Source: an uncultured Ruminococcus sp.
GTDB taxonomy: Bacteria; Bacillota; Clostridia; Oscillospirales; Ruminococcaceae
Length of the DNA stretch: 64,000 nt
Direction of reading: 5' to 3'
Assembly (NCBI GenBank): GCA_902787365.1
Contig: CADAGC010000009.1
Span: 1-64,000, forward strand
A model generated the notes under the pieces. That model was not told the origin of the DNA. It ran no database searches and saw only the letters and a program-made list of their open reading frames with translations. A program made the translations under genes and the position numbers. Shown here piece by piece: positions 25,729 to 35,906 of the stretch. The first letter of the stretch is position 1. Every line of letters begins with the position of its first letter.

Positions 25729-26492
25729 GTATTGGTAATTCAATTCAAAAAAAAGTCTTATTTACATCTTTTGTGATTATAGTAGTTATAGGAGTTATCC
25801 TTGTTTTTGGCCATTTTGTTGTCAGGGTTAATGGTAAGCTGATGTTGGCAAATAAGAGTTCATTGGAGATTAGTGGTAGTAAAGTTACAGATAACGACTT
25901 GAAGAATCTTAAATATCTGACGCATCTTCAAGAATTGTATTTGATAGCAACGTTTAATATCACAGATATTAGTTTTATTAATGAAATGAAAGAATTAAAA
26001 ACGCTTTCTATCGAGTCTCAGAATATAACTAATATAGATTTAATAGGAAATTGTCAGAGCTTGGAGACAATACGTTTATTCTTCACTAATCTGACTGATC
26101 TGGATTTTATTGCAAATAATAATAATTTGAGAACACTTGATATTTATACCGGAAATCCTGTCCATGACATTTCTGGTTTAAAAAACATGAATAAAATAGA
26201 GTGCCTTTCGATAAAGAGTTCAGAACTTAAAGATATAACACCTATTGGTTCTCTTGAAAATCTAACTATATTAAGATTGTCGTGTAGCTCAGTCAACGAC
26301 TTCTCTCCACTCTTAGGATGTAAAAAACTAAAAACATTATTCTTGTCAGAATGCGAACAGTTTACAGATATTTCTTTATTGACGGCATTAGAAAACCTTG
26401 AGGAACTTAGTATTATTGGTATACAAGTCAGTGATTATACACCTCTTCTTTATATACCAAATTTAAAAAATGACAAATCGATTCCACTTTAA
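25710..26492 (+). CDS. Membrane-anchored leucine-rich-repeat protein
   Basis: 260 residues: a membrane helix at about 15-37, then about eight LRR units of roughly 22 residues with the internalin-like pattern (LxxLxxLxLxxxxxxDIxxL). These run from about residue 45 to the end. There is no catalytic or sorting domain. The coding DNA is visibly AT-rich and uses codons such as AAA, ATA and TTA, unlike its neighbours, which suggests transfer. CTGGAGGAC precedes the ATG, inside the tail of the remnant frame. It may be a binding or immunity-type protein; no target is evident. Confidence 0.75.
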   Translation: MESNTISIGNSIQKKVLFTSFVIIVVIGVILVFGHFVVRVNGKLMLANKSSLEISGSKVTDNDLKNLKYLTHLQELYLIATFNITDISFINEMKELKTLSIESQNITNIDLIGNCQSLETIRLFFTNLTDLDFIANNNNLRTLDIYTGNPVHDISGLKNMNKIECLSIKSSELKDITPIGSLENLTILRLSCSSVNDFSPLLGCKKLKTLFLSECEQFTDISLLTALENLEELSIIGIQVSDYTPLLYIPNLKNDKSIPL

Positions 26493-26641
26493 TCACACAG
26501 CTCATTTCCCAAAATATTGCTGTTGAAATCATTTGATTCTGGTAATTCATATGCCATTAAAATGATAACCCTCAATTAACAGTATCCTATGTAAAAGCAC
26601 CGACTGAAGATTATATAATTATATACTGTATTTATATAATT

Positions 26642-26674
26642 AACTGATACATCGCCTGCGGCGCTGTATCAGTT
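26642..26674. repeat. Imperfect inverted repeat after the LRR gene
   Basis: AACTGATACATCGCC pairs with GGCGCTGTATCAGTT (one mismatch) around a 3-nt loop. It has no U tract, so it is probably not a terminator itself. It lies in a 248-nt gap with no gene. Confidence 0.5.
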
Positions 26675-26700
26675 AACTGTTCACTTTTAACTGCAAACTA

Positions 26701-26742
26701 AAAAAGGGCTGCAAGGTCATTCCCCTTGCAGCCTGTTTTTTT
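26701..26742. terminator. Bidirectional terminator at 26.7 kb
   Basis: GGCTGCAAGG pairs perfectly with CCTTGCAGCC. TGTTTTTTT follows on the plus strand and CTTTTTTAGTT on the minus strand. It sits between the LRR gene and the convergent sensor-GGDEF gene. Confidence 0.88.
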
Positions 26743-28624
26743 ACATATTTATGATGTCGAGTCTTTGCTTTTTTATTCTCTTGACTTCATACATTCTTCT
26801 GTCTGCCTGCCTTATGGCGTATTGCAGGTCAAAGTCGGCAGTCAGCTTGTCGGTGAACGCACCGCAGCTTGTTGACAGGGTGAATTTCAGCCCCGAGTTC
26901 TTGTTGTATTCATCAAGGAAAGCGTCAATGCTGCTTATTACCTTCTCTATATCCACCTTGCCCGGGATAAGCGCCACCATTTCATCGCCGCCGTAGCGCA
27001 CACAGACTGCGTCTTTCGGCGTGGCGCTCTTAAGTGCCTTGGCCGCCGCCGATATGGCTATGTCGCCCGCATTGTGGCCGAATGTGTCGTTTATCTGCTT
27101 AAGGCCGTTTAAGTCTGACATTATGACTGTCAGCTCGGTGTCCTTGCTCACATTCTCTTCAAGCAGCCTCTCGTAGTATCTCTCATAGCCCGTTCTTGTG
27201 TAAAGGCCTGTGAGCTTGTCGTTTTTATACATCTTCTCTACCTTGTCAGCAAGGTAGAGCTGATACTGCATATTGATAAACCCGCCCAGACCCATGCTGA
27301 CGGTGTTGTTTATCTGCGCAGTCTTGGTGTAGTCGGTTACATCGTAGTTCTTGAAGCTGTAGCAGATGTAGCCGAGATTCTTGCCCAGATAGTCAAGAGC
27401 GTTGAATATCAGCGGGTGAATGTCCTTAAGCTTTTCTTCGAGCGAGGGGGCTATATCGTCTATCTCAAAATCCAATATCGCCCTGTCGCTTCTGTATGAA
27501 TCATATAAAAGCGCATGACCCGCAGGCGCTATATCTTCAAGGATATAGTTGTGCTCGTTGTCAAATATCTCTTTCTTGACGATTATGCACATATCATGCA
27601 TAAGCTCGTCGTAGATGCACCAAGCCACCCTGTCGGAAGCGGTGCTCATCTGCATCTTAACGCTTATGTCGTAGAGGTTTCTTATGTCGTCCTGATAGCG
27701 GTAGAAGCTGTCATTGAGCTTGCTCAGATATGTGTCGCTCGTCCCCATGAAGCTCTCGCACCCGCATGATTCGTTGGGTATCAACCTTGGCATTATGCTG
27801 ATAAGCCCCTCGGTCTTCTGCCTGCCGAAATAGTCAAGCACCGCCTTGCTCAACTCATCTGCAAGCACAGACCAGTCGGTGCTGACGGTGGAAAGCTTTG
27901 GCACGTTGTACTGCGCCTCGTCTATCCCGTCAAAGCCCGTGATAATAACGTCCTGCGGCACCTTTATGCCGTGCTTAAGGAATACATCACACACATTTAT
28001 CGCCATAACGTCGTTTGCGCATATCACAGCATCAGGCAGTTTGTCACGCCTGCACAGTTCCTCAGCAGCCGCACGTGAGGGCTTAGCCCAGAAGTTCCCG
28101 TAGCTTACCATAGACTCATCAAACTCTATTCCGTTTTCGACAATGACCTTTTTAAAGACATCTATGCGCTCTTCCGAGAAGATGTTGCCCTTTATGCCCG
28201 CAACAAAGTGTGGGTGCTTTACCCCGTGATGCTCTATAACATGGCGAACTATGCTCTCAAAGCCCTTTGCGTAGTCAAACCTGACGCTCAGAGCGCCTTT
28301 ATGCTCACCATCAACGCTTATAACAGGCAGACCGGCAGCATTGGCTCTCTCTACTATACTATCGGTGATAGTGCGGCTCTTTATCTTCTCATCCATTATA
28401 ATGACGCCGTCTATACGGTCATACGGTATAAGGTCAAAGACGCACTTTTCGGCGCAGTTAGCTTCCTCGTTCCAGTAAAGATCGGTGTTAAGGGTATATA
28501 TAAACAAACGGTAATTGAACTTGGTCAGATTATCGTTTAAAACTCTTATAAACCTGTGATGCCCCGCATCATAGACACGAGAGGTACACAAAGCAATTAT
28601 TTTTCGTCCGCAAATCATAGTCAT
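26741..28624 (-). CDS. LacI-type ligand-binding domain fused to GGDEF
   Basis: About 627 residues with no DNA-binding helix-turn-helix and no membrane segment. Residues 5-290 form a periplasmic-binding-protein-like sensor of the LacI/GalR kind (VICANDVMAINVCDVFLKHG, VIITGFDG). A helical region follows, then a GGDEF domain with RYGGDEMVAL near 544-553 and the upstream DLNGLKQINDTFGHNAGD segment. The signature is GGDEM, not GGDEF, and no RxxD inhibitory site is visible. It is likely a cytoplasmic diguanylate cyclase controlled by a sugar. GTG 28627 and ATG 28618 are alternative starts. Confidence 0.85.
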   Translation of the reverse strand: MTMICGRKIIALCTSRVYDAGHHRFIRVLNDNLTKFNYRLFIYTLNTDLYWNEEANCAEKCVFDLIPYDRIDGVIIMDEKIKSRTITDSIVERANAAGLPVISVDGEHKGALSVRFDYAKGFESIVRHVIEHHGVKHPHFVAGIKGNIFSEERIDVFKKVIVENGIEFDESMVSYGNFWAKPSRAAAEELCRRDKLPDAVICANDVMAINVCDVFLKHGIKVPQDVIITGFDGIDEAQYNVPKLSTVSTDWSVLADELSKAVLDYFGRQKTEGLISIMPRLIPNESCGCESFMGTSDTYLSKLNDSFYRYQDDIRNLYDISVKMQMSTASDRVAWCIYDELMHDMCIIVKKEIFDNEHNYILEDIAPAGHALLYDSYRSDRAILDFEIDDIAPSLEEKLKDIHPLIFNALDYLGKNLGYICYSFKNYDVTDYTKTAQINNTVSMGLGGFINMQYQLYLADKVEKMYKNDKLTGLYTRTGYERYYERLLEENVSKDTELTVIMSDLNGLKQINDTFGHNAGDIAISAAAKALKSATPKDAVCVRYGGDEMVALIPGKVDIEKVISSIDAFLDEYNKNSGLKFTLSTSCGAFTDKLTADFDLQYAIRQADRRMYEVKRIKKQRLDIINM

Positions 28625-28660
28625 CACCCGATCCTGATTAAGAGTAGTACACTTATAATT

Positions 28661-28689
28661 ATTATATCATAACATTTATCAAAAAGCAA
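28661..28689 (-). promoter_or_regulatory. Sigma-A promoter of the sensor-GGDEF gene
   Basis: On the minus strand: TTGCTT, 17-nt spacer, TATAAT. It lies about 37 nt upstream of the start codon. Confidence 0.72.
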
Positions 28690-28814
28690 TAGGCTATTAA
28701 TATTTTTGAAAGAACAATAGGAAAATATTGTAATAATTTAGTGAGAATTATAAAAATATTAACCAATGACCGCAATATTATCCTTTTTGCCTCTTATCTC
28801 TTACCTCTGACACA

Positions 28815-28846
28815 TAAAAAACCGCCTCCCGAAACGGGAAGCGGTC
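28815..28846 (-). terminator. Terminator of the ribosomal protein cluster
   Basis: On the minus strand, ACCGCTTCCCG and CGGGAGGCGGT form a near-perfect stem followed by TTTTTT. It lies 26 nt after the rplQ stop and ends the S10-spc-alpha cluster. Confidence 0.88.
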
Positions 28847-28871
28847 TTTATTATAATCTTTCGATCTGTAA

Positions 28872-29213
28872 TCAAACGAGCGAGATGATAGCCATTTCAG
28901 CTGCATCACCACGACGGGGGCCGATCTTTACGATCCTTGTGTAGCCGCCCTGTCTGCCCTCGTAACCGGGAGCGATCTCGTCAAAAAGCTTCTTAACAAC
29001 AGACTCCTTAGTTACATAAGCAAGTGCCTGTCTCTTGGAATGAAGGTCGCCTGTCTTGCCGAGAGTAATCATTTTCTCAGCCATAGCGGAAACTTCCTTA
29101 GCTCTTGTTACAGTTGTTTCGATCTTACCGTTCTCAAGAAGGTATGTTACCATGGCTCTGAGCATTGCTTTTCTCGAGTCGGTAGGCCTTCCGAGCTTTC
29201 TCTTTCCTGGCAT
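28872..29213 (-). CDS. rplQ: 50S ribosomal protein L17
   Basis: 113 residues, the normal bacterial length. It begins [20 protein letters not shown], the hallmark L17 start, and ends with the conserved [18 protein letters not shown] segment. L17 sits near the peptide exit tunnel. It is the last gene of the cluster, 32 nt after rpoA, as in most Firmicutes. Confidence 0.96.
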   Translation of the reverse strand: MPGKRKLGRPTDSRKAMLRAMVTYLLENGKIETTVTRAKEVSAMAEKMITLGKTGDLHSKRQALAYVTKESVVKKLFDEIAPGYEGRQGGYTRIVKIGPRRGDAAEMAIISLV

Positions 29214-29245
29214 AGATGTTCAACTCCTTATTTTATAGTCTTACG

Positions 29246-30202
29246 TTATTCTTCTTCGGAACTGAGGTCATAACCCAGAGAATGAAGCTTCTCCTTGACC
29301 TCGTCAAATGATTTCTTACCGAGGTTTCTGACCTTCATCATTTCTTCCTCAGACTTCTCTATCAGGTCATTGACAGTATTTATACCTGCACGCTTCAGAC
29401 AGTTGAAGGAACGTACAGATAAGTCAAGCTCCTCAATGGTCATCTCAAGGATCTTTTCCTTGCCCTTATCGTCCTTTTCAGCCATGATCTCTACTACTGT
29501 TGTTTCCTCAGAGAGGTCAACAAAGAGATTCAGATGCTCGTTGAGTAGCTTGGCTGCCATTGATACAGCTTCCTTGGCGGATATGGTACCGTCTGTCCAT
29601 ACCTCAAGTGTGAGCTTATCGAAATCGGTGATCTGGCCTACACGGGTATTGTCTACTGTGTAGTTAACCTTAAGAACCGGTGTGTAAATGCTGTCAACTG
29701 CTATAACGCCGATAGGAGCGTTAGGTGTAAGCTGCTTGTTCTTCTCGGCAGATACGTAGCCTCTGCCTCTGTCGATAACGATCTCCATATAGAGCTTGGC
29801 GCCTGCGCCGAGAGTTGCGATGTGCATATCGGGAACAAGGATATCTACCTCAGAATCGGTCTTGATATCGCCTGCTGTTACTTCGCACTCGCCCTCAGCC
29901 TCTATATAGACTGTCTTGGGTCCTTCGCCGTAAAGCTTCGCTGTTAAACCCTTAAGGTTGAGTATAATCTCGGTAACGTCCTCCTTGACACCCTTGATTG
30001 TGGATAATTCGTGGGGAACGCCGTCGATCTTAACACTTGTTACAGCTACACCCGGCAATGAGGAGAGCAGTACACGCCTCAGGCTGTTACCGAGGGTGAT
30101 ACCATAGCCTCGCTCAAGCGGCTCGAGAACGAACTTACCGTAGGTTCCGTTGCTTTTGAGTTCGGCAGTTTCTATTTCAGGCTTTTCTATTTTTTCAAGC
30201 AT
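29246..30202 (-). CDS. rpoA: RNA polymerase alpha subunit
   Basis: 318 residues. The N-terminal assembly domain has [28 protein letters not shown], the dimerisation and beta-contact segment. The C-terminal domain (about 245-310) contains the helix-hairpin-helix [15 protein letters not shown] and [15 protein letters not shown], which contacts UP elements and activators. Its position between rpsD and rplQ is the standard alpha-operon order. Confidence 0.97.
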   Translation of the reverse strand: MLEKIEKPEIETAELKSNGTYGKFVLEPLERGYGITLGNSLRRVLLSSLPGVAVTSVKIDGVPHELSTIKGVKEDVTEIILNLKGLTAKLYGEGPKTVYIEAEGECEVTAGDIKTDSEVDILVPDMHIATLGAGAKLYMEIVIDRGRGYVSAEKNKQLTPNAPIGVIAVDSIYTPVLKVNYTVDNTRVGQITDFDKLTLEVWTDGTISAKEAVSMAAKLLNEHLNLFVDLSEETTVVEIMAEKDDKGKEKILEMTIEELDLSVRSFNCLKRAGINTVNDLIEKSEEEMMKVRNLGKKSFDEVKEKLHSLGYDLSSEEE

Positions 30203-30287
30203 TTAAAACCCTCCTGTTTTCAAAACTCGAATGTTATAAACGTATAATGGACCTCTTTTAAATAGGCGGGCAAAAGCCCAGAGCCTA

Positions 30288-30887
30288 TTATTTGGAGTAG
30301 AGCTCGACGATAAGGTGCTCTTCGATCTCGTAGTCAAGGTCAGCCTTAACGGGGAGACGTGTGATCTTACCTGTTGACTCTTCCTTATTCATATCGATCC
30401 ATGTAGGAACAAGCCTGCCGTTTGTGAGTTCTATAACCTGCTTGAACTTTTCGCTCTTCTTGGAGTTCTCACGCAGAGTGATAACATCGCCCGGCTTAAC
30501 TCTGTAGGAAGGGATATCAACCCTCTTGCCGTTTACGTCGAAGTGACCGTGAGAAACGAGCTGACGGCTCTCTCTTCTTGTAGAAGCAAGACCCATTCTG
30601 AATACTACGTTGTCAAGTCTTGACTCGAGAAGGGTAATGAGGTTTTCACCGGCCTGACCCTCCATCTTCTCTGCGAGCTCGAAGTAGTGTCTGAACTGCT
30701 TCTCGAGCATACCGTAGATGAACTTGAGCTTCTGCTTTTCCTTAAGCTGAACGCCGTACTCGGAAACTTTCTTCCTCTTGTTAGCGTCGGGGTTACGGAA
30801 TGTTGCTTCCTTTGCAACGCCCATAACCATGGGGCTGATGCCTAAATATCTGCATCTCTTTAAAATAGGTTCTCTGTTTACAGCCAT
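30288..30887 (-). CDS. rpsD: 30S ribosomal protein S4
   Basis: 199 residues with the RNA-binding S4 fold: LESRLDNVVFRMGLASTRRESRQLVSHGHF and the central YRVKPGDVIT. The N-terminal region lacks the four-Cys zinc motif of some S4 proteins, so this is the Zn-free form. S4 nucleates 16S assembly and in many bacteria represses its own operon. The 85-nt gap to rpoA and 93-nt gap to rpsK are longer than elsewhere in the cluster. Confidence 0.96.
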   Translation of the reverse strand: MAVNREPILKRCRYLGISPMVMGVAKEATFRNPDANKRKKVSEYGVQLKEKQKLKFIYGMLEKQFRHYFELAEKMEGQAGENLITLLESRLDNVVFRMGLASTRRESRQLVSHGHFDVNGKRVDIPSYRVKPGDVITLRENSKKSEKFKQVIELTNGRLVPTWIDMNKEESTGKITRLPVKADLDYEIEEHLIVELYSK

Positions 30888-30980
30888 TTTTAATAACCTC
30901 CGTTTTTGATGTTGTATCGGGTCTTAAGCCTTTCGCTTTACCCGACTTTGAGCAAACTTATAACTCAAATTGTCTTATGA

Positions 30981-31376
30981 TTATACTCTACGTCTCTTGG
31001 GCGGGCGGCAGCCGTTGTGAGGTATAGGAGTTACGTCCTTGATCATTCTTACCTCAAGCTCCTCGCTCTGAAGTGCTCTGATTGCAGCTTCTCTGCCTGC
31101 ACCGGGGCCCTTTACGTAAACTTCTACTATCTTAAGGCCATGCTCCTTAGCAGCTCTTGCAGCTGTCTCTGCTGCTGTCTGTGCTGCGAAGGGAGTGCTC
31201 TTCTTAGAACCTCTGAAGCCAAGACCGCCTGCTGAAGCCCAAGAAATTGCGTTACCCTGCATATCTGTGATAGTAACTATAGTGTTATTGAAAGTAGACT
31301 GGATATGAACCTGTCCCTGTTCAATGTTCTTTCTTTCACGACGACGACGAACTGTCGTTTTCTTCTGCTGAGCCAT
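30981..31376 (-). CDS. rpsK: 30S ribosomal protein S11
   Basis: 131 residues. Shows [43 protein letters not shown] and the C-terminal [16 protein letters not shown]. It lines the mRNA exit region of the 30S platform with S7 and S18. It lies 15 nt after rpsM, forming the usual S13-S11-S4-alpha-L17 series. Confidence 0.96.
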   Translation of the reverse strand: MAQQKKTTVRRRRERKNIEQGQVHIQSTFNNTIVTITDMQGNAISWASAGGLGFRGSKKSTPFAAQTAAETAARAAKEHGLKIVEVYVKGPGAGREAAIRALQSEELEVRMIKDVTPIPHNGCRPPKRRRV

Positions 31377-31391
31377 ATGTTCACACCCTCC

Positions 31392-31760
31392 TTACTTCTT
31401 CTTATTTGCGATAGTCTTTACAGGACCCTTGCGAGTTCTTGCGTTAGTCTTAGTTCTCTGACCTCTTACAGGCAGACCCTTGCGGTGACGAACGCCTCTG
31501 TAGCAGCCTATCTCGACAAGGCTCTTGATGTTAAGAGCTACGTTTCTTCTGAGGTCACCCTCAACGATTACGTTCTTGTCGATATACTCACGGATCTTGT
31601 CTGTATCCTCATCGGAAAGATCCTTAACTCTTATATCCGGGTCAACACCCGTGTTTGCAAGAATATCCTTTGCAATATTACGACCAATACCGTAAACATA
31701 AGTAAGAGCTATCTCTATTCTCTTATCCTTCGGAAGGTCTATACCAGCAATACGTGCCAT
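31392..31760 (-). CDS. rpsM: 30S ribosomal protein S13
   Basis: 122 residues from the ATG at 31760 ([20 protein letters not shown]); the frame stays open further upstream through rpmJ, but the family start is clear. It contains [12 protein letters not shown] and the basic tail [13 protein letters not shown] that reaches the P-site tRNA. A GGAGG-type ribosome binding site lies just upstream, 29 nt after rpmJ. Confidence 0.96.
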   Translation of the reverse strand: MARIAGIDLPKDKRIEIALTYVYGIGRNIAKDILANTGVDPDIRVKDLSDEDTDKIREYIDKNVIVEGDLRRNVALNIKSLVEIGCYRGVRHRKGLPVRGQRTKTNARTRKGPVKTIANKKK

Positions 31761-31789
31761 ATTAAGTTTGCACCTCCATTTTCGGTTTG

Positions 31790-31903
31790 TTAGCCCTGAC
31801 GCTGCTTGTGCTTGGGGTTCTGGCAGATAACCATGATCTTGCCCTTTCTCTTGATAACCTTGCACTTTTCGCATATCGGCTTAACTGAAGGTCTTACTTT
31901 CAT
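31790..31903 (-). CDS. rpmJ: 50S ribosomal protein L36
   Basis: 37 residues, [20 protein letters not shown] followed by [17 protein letters not shown]. The three Cys and one His (CxxC, then C and H) form the zinc-binding type of L36. It lies between infA and rpsM, the usual Firmicutes order, with AAGGAGG before the ATG. Confidence 0.95.
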   Translation of the reverse strand: MKVRPSVKPICEKCKVIKRKGKIMVICQNPKHKQRQG

Positions 31904-31969
31904 CGAAATACCTCCTTTAAAACTTACAGGAAATCGTTTTTCCGTTACTCTTGTGTCTTTGAAAAGCCT

Positions 31970-32188
31970 TTACTTGGCTCTCCATGTGATCCTTCCCTTA
32001 GAAAGGTCATAAGGTGACATTTCCACCGTAACCTTATCACCGGGCACTATACGAATATAGTTCATTCTGAGCTTACCCGAAACATGGGCAAGAATTATGT
32101 GACCGTTTGCAAGCTCGACCTTAAAGGTTGCATTCGGCAGCGCCTCCTGCACTGTACCCTCAACTTCGATTACATCTTCCTTTGACAT
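31970..32188 (-). CDS. infA: Translation initiation factor IF-1
   Basis: 72 residues of one OB fold: [20 protein letters not shown], then [20 protein letters not shown] and the conserved [15 protein letters not shown]-1 fills the A site during initiation. The ATG at 32188 gives the family length; the open frame extends ten codons further but without support. It sits 66 nt upstream of rpmJ. Confidence 0.96.
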   Translation of the reverse strand: MSKEDVIEVEGTVQEALPNATFKVELANGHIILAHVSGKLRMNYIRIVPGDKVTVEMSPYDLSKGRITWRAK

Positions 32189-32225
32189 AAAACGCTCTCC
32201 ATTTCTTAAAATGCTCACCCGTCTT

Positions 32226-32504
32226 TTAAGGGACGGTGTTACTTAGCTTCTCCTCGTTTTGGGTCTTAAACTCGGAAATAAGCTTTCTTAACCTTTTATC
32301 ACCAAGCTCGCTCATATTGACGGTCTTCCCTGCGGGTGAAATGTGACGGGGGTTTTTAGCCTTTGGCGAGGAAAGCCTGTGCTTCCTGCCGTCAGCTATA
32401 TATACCCTGTCGCCGTGAACAGACACAGCAACGAAGTATCTGTCTTTATCACGGCCCGCAAGCGACCTTACAAGCTCGCCAGCTTTAACTGTGTTACTTC
32501 TCAT
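32226..32504 (-). CDS. KOW-domain RNA-binding protein (L14e-like)
   Basis: 92 residues. The N-terminal KOW motif ([20 protein letters not shown]) and a basic [17 protein letters not shown] segment match the small L14e/L6e-like proteins found between map and infA in Firmicutes. Probably ribosome-associated; exact function unknown. Its ATG overlaps the end of map by one base, so translation is coupled. Confidence 0.85.
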   Translation of the reverse strand: MRSNTVKAGELVRSLAGRDKDRYFVAVSVHGDRVYIADGRKHRLSSPKAKNPRHISPAGKTVNMSELGDKRLRKLISEFKTQNEEKLSNTVP

Positions 32505-33250
32505 TACGGCTTGCTGAGTATCACGCAGCCGTCCTGAGTTACTGCGACAGCGTGTTCAAAGTGTGCCGACCATTTGCCGTCCTGTGTTTTAACAGTCCAT
32601 TGATCGGGCATTATCTTTATCGCCGCCGTACCCATATTTATCATAGGCTCAATGCATATTACCATACCGGCTCTGAGTCTTATGCCGTGGCCTGCCTTAC
32701 CGAAGTTCGGCACCTCCGGCTCCTCGTGAAGCCCTTTTCCGAGGCCGTGGCCTACAAACTCTCTTACTACAGAGAAGCCCCTGTCCTCGTTGTATTTCTG
32801 TATAGCTGCGCCTATATCGCCTATCCTCACGCCGGGCTTTACCATTTCAATTGCAAGGTAAAGGCTCTCCTCTGTCGATTTGAGCAGCGCCTGAGCTTCA
32901 TCTGATATCTTGCCGCAGGCAAATGTCTTGCAGGAGTCTCCGTGATAACCGTCTATATAAGCACCAGTATCAACCGAAACTATATCTCCCTCAAGAATCT
33001 TCCTGTTGCCGGGTATACCGTGGATGACCTCATCGTTCACCGAGATGCAGGCCGCAGCAGGGAACCCGCCGTAACCCTTGAACCCCGGCTTTGCGCCGTG
33101 TGAGGTGATGTATCTTTCAACGACCCGGTCAAGCTCACGGGTAGTCATACCCGGTCTGAGAGCCTCACCTGCCGCTATCAGCGCACCGGCAGTTATCTGA
33201 CCTGCACGGCGCATCTTTTCGATCTCTTTATTTGATTTAATATAGATCAT
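32504..33250 (-). CDS. map: Methionine aminopeptidase, type I
   Basis: Removes initiator Met from nascent proteins using two metal ions. 248 residues, type Ia without a zinc-finger extension. Metal ligands are seen as VDTGAYIDGYHGDSC (two Asp), FVGHGLG (His), CIEPMI (Glu) and FEHAVAV (Glu). It lies between adk and the KOW gene, as in Bacillus. Confidence 0.96.
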   Translation of the reverse strand: MIYIKSNKEIEKMRRAGQITAGALIAAGEALRPGMTTRELDRVVERYITSHGAKPGFKGYGGFPAAACISVNDEVIHGIPGNRKILEGDIVSVDTGAYIDGYHGDSCKTFACGKISDEAQALLKSTEESLYLAIEMVKPGVRIGDIGAAIQKYNEDRGFSVVREFVGHGLGKGLHEEPEVPNFGKAGHGIRLRAGMVICIEPMINMGTAAIKIMPDQWTVKTQDGKWSAHFEHAVAVTQDGCVILSKP

Positions 33251-33272
33251 TAAAATGCCTCGGTTCTATTTA

Positions 33273-33908
<636 letters not shown>

Positions 33909-33943
33909 TCATTCTCCTTTCGGCCTTAGCCTTTTCGTTGTTA

Positions 33944-35248
33944 TTATTCAAGGAAGCCCTTGTGATGTCTTGCGATCATCTGGGATTCCATTGTTCTTGC
34001 AGTTTCAAGCGCTACGCTTACAACGATGAGTATCGAAGTACCGCCCATAGCGATGTTTACCTTTGTGATAGCGCCGAAGATGATCGGGAATATAGCGATA
34101 ACGCCAAGGAAGAACGCACCAACGAGGGTGATCTTCGAGAGTATCCTCTGGATGTAATCCGAGGTAGGCTTACCGGGTCTGATACCGGGTATACCGCCGT
34201 TATTCTGTCTTAAGTTGTTAGCTATCTCAATGGGGTTGTACTGCATTGAAACATAGAAGTAGTTGAATGCGATTATCAGTACGAAATACAGACAGCCGTA
34301 GAACGGGTGTGTGTAGCTGAAAAGTCTGAGCACTGTGTTGTAGAAGCCCGTGCCGTCCTCTCTCGGTGTTATGAACATCTTAAGAGTCTGGGGGATAGAC
34401 ATAAATGCCATAGCGAAGATGATCGGTAAAACGCCGCTCATTGCTATCTTTATCGGGATATATGTGCTCTGGCCGCCGTACTGCTTTCTGCCGACTACAC
34501 GCTTAGCATACTGAATCGGTATTCTTCTTTCGGAATCATTCATAAATACGATGAAGCCTATCATGAATACGAATATCACTATGATTATCGGCACAAGTAT
34601 CATGTACTTTGCCTCGCCCGTCTTCATAAGTGCTACAAGGTTGAGCACTGCCGAAGGGCCTCTTGCGATGATACCTGCAAAGAGCAGCATCGAGATACCG
34701 TTGCCGATACCCTTTTCGCTGATGAGGTTGCCGAGCCAGATAGTGAGTGATGCGCCTGCTGTGAATGCGGCGATTATAACAGCCTCTGCAAACCATTTCT
34801 CAAAGCCTGAGCCTGAGTGAACGGTAGCGCCTGCCTTACTGAGCGTAAGGTAGTATGCCCACGCCTGGAAGAGCGATATTGCAAGTGCTGCCCATTTTGT
34901 GATCACGTCGAGCTTCTTCTTGCCCTCGGGGCCTTCCTTTGCAAGTCTCTCCAGAGGAGGGAGCGCATAGGTCAGAAGCTGAATGATGATCTGTGCGTTG
35001 ATGTAAGGGCCGACTGACAGTGCTAACAGTGTTGCCTTCGAGAAATTATCACCCGAGAGAACATTCAGGTAGCTGAAAAAGTCGCCCGAATTTTCAGAGC
35101 CCTCAAACCAGGCAGCTATTGCTGCCGAGTCAAGGTAAGGTACAGGTATAGTACCCAAAGCTCTGTAGACTACGATGATGAGAAGTGTGTAGAGTAACTT
35201 CTTTCTTAACTCCGGAACTTTCCATGCGTTACGAAATGTTTCTATCAC
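33944..35248 (-). CDS. secY: Preprotein translocase subunit SecY
   Basis: 434 residues with ten predicted membrane helices. Typical segments are GTIPVPYLDS near the start, LSVGPYINAQIIIQLLT, and the conserved cytosolic loop GIPGIRPGKPTSDYI that binds SecA. It forms the Sec channel with SecE and SecG (not in this window) and is driven by SecA encoded at 15.5 kb. It starts 2 nt after rplO. Confidence 0.97.
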   Translation of the reverse strand: MIETFRNAWKVPELRKKLLYTLLIIVVYRALGTIPVPYLDSAAIAAWFEGSENSGDFFSYLNVLSGDNFSKATLLALSVGPYINAQIIIQLLTYALPPLERLAKEGPEGKKKLDVITKWAALAISLFQAWAYYLTLSKAGATVHSGSGFEKWFAEAVIIAAFTAGASLTIWLGNLISEKGIGNGISMLLFAGIIARGPSAVLNLVALMKTGEAKYMILVPIIIVIFVFMIGFIVFMNDSERRIPIQYAKRVVGRKQYGGQSTYIPIKIAMSGVLPIIFAMAFMSIPQTLKMFITPREDGTGFYNTVLRLFSYTHPFYGCLYFVLIIAFNYFYVSMQYNPIEIANNLRQNNGGIPGIRPGKPTSDYIQRILSKITLVGAFFLGVIAIFPIIFGAITKVNIAMGGTSILIVVSVALETARTMESQMIARHHKGFLE

Positions 35249-35250
35249 GT

Positions 35251-35691
35251 TTACATCACCTCTGCCTTCCCGCCTGCCTTTTCGATTTTTTCTTTAGCCG
35301 CAGCCGAGAATTTTGCAGCCTTAACGGTAAGGTTCTTGGTGAGATCGCCGTTACCGAGGATCTTTACGCCGTCAAGCTCCTTTGTTACAAGGCCGGAAGC
35401 CTTGAGAAGCTCTGTATCTACTACTGTGCCGTCAACAAATCTCTCGAGATCTGCAACGTTTACTACAGCATACTTTGTAGCGAATATATTGTTGAAGCCC
35501 CTCTTAGGGATTCTTCTTGCGAGCATTGTCTGGCCGCCCTCAAAGCCGGGTCTTACTCCGCCGCCGGAACGTGCGTTCTGACCCTTGTGACCCTTGCCTG
35601 CGGTCTTGCCGTTGCCCGAGCCGTGACCTCTGCCCTTGCGCTTAACTTCCTTAGTCGAGCCGGCAGCAGGTGTTAATTCGTGCAGTTTCAT
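35251..35691 (-). CDS. rplO: 50S ribosomal protein L15
   Basis: 146 residues. [34 protein letters not shown] is summarised by its L15 hallmark: a start MKLHEL followed by the Gly/Lys-rich [19 protein letters not shown] loop that threads through 23S rRNA. Ends with a compact alpha/beta domain. The gap to secY is 2 nt. Confidence 0.96.
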   Translation of the reverse strand: MKLHELTPAAGSTKEVKRKGRGHGSGNGKTAGKGHKGQNARSGGGVRPGFEGGQTMLARRIPKRGFNNIFATKYAVVNVADLERFVDGTVVDTELLKASGLVTKELDGVKILGNGDLTKNLTVKAAKFSAAAKEKIEKAGGKAEVM

Positions 35692-35712
35692 TTATCTGCC
35701 CACCTCCTTGCT

Positions 35713-35892
35713 TTACGCTTCGGTTACTTTTACAAGATGAGAAATCACCTTTATTTTGCCCTGTGTCTGTGCGTTATCAGGCTGCACAGTCACATCTCCG
35801 ATCTTTCTCAGGCCAAGTGAATTAGCCGTTAAGACTTGCTTCTGAACCTTAGAGTTAAGGCTCTTGACAAGCTCTACCTTTAAGTTTGCCAC
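35713..35892 (-). CDS. rpmD: 50S ribosomal protein L30
   Basis: 59 residues starting at GTG 35892 (ANLKVELVKS after the start), with CTAAGGAGGAGA upstream. It shows the L30 segment LGLRKIGDVTVQPDNAQTQG and ends ISHLVKVTEA. It lies between rpsE and rplO, where L30 is expected. The non-ATG start and small size make it easy to miss. Confidence 0.93.
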   Translation of the reverse strand: MANLKVELVKSLNSKVQKQVLTANSLGLRKIGDVTVQPDNAQTQGKIKVISHLVKVTEA

Positions 35893-35906
35893 TTTAAGTC
35901 TCCTCC

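Noticed and set aside
28741..28944. Small plus-strand frame before the rplQ terminator
   Set aside because: It crosses the terminator hairpin and the rplQ end, and shows no ribosome binding site.
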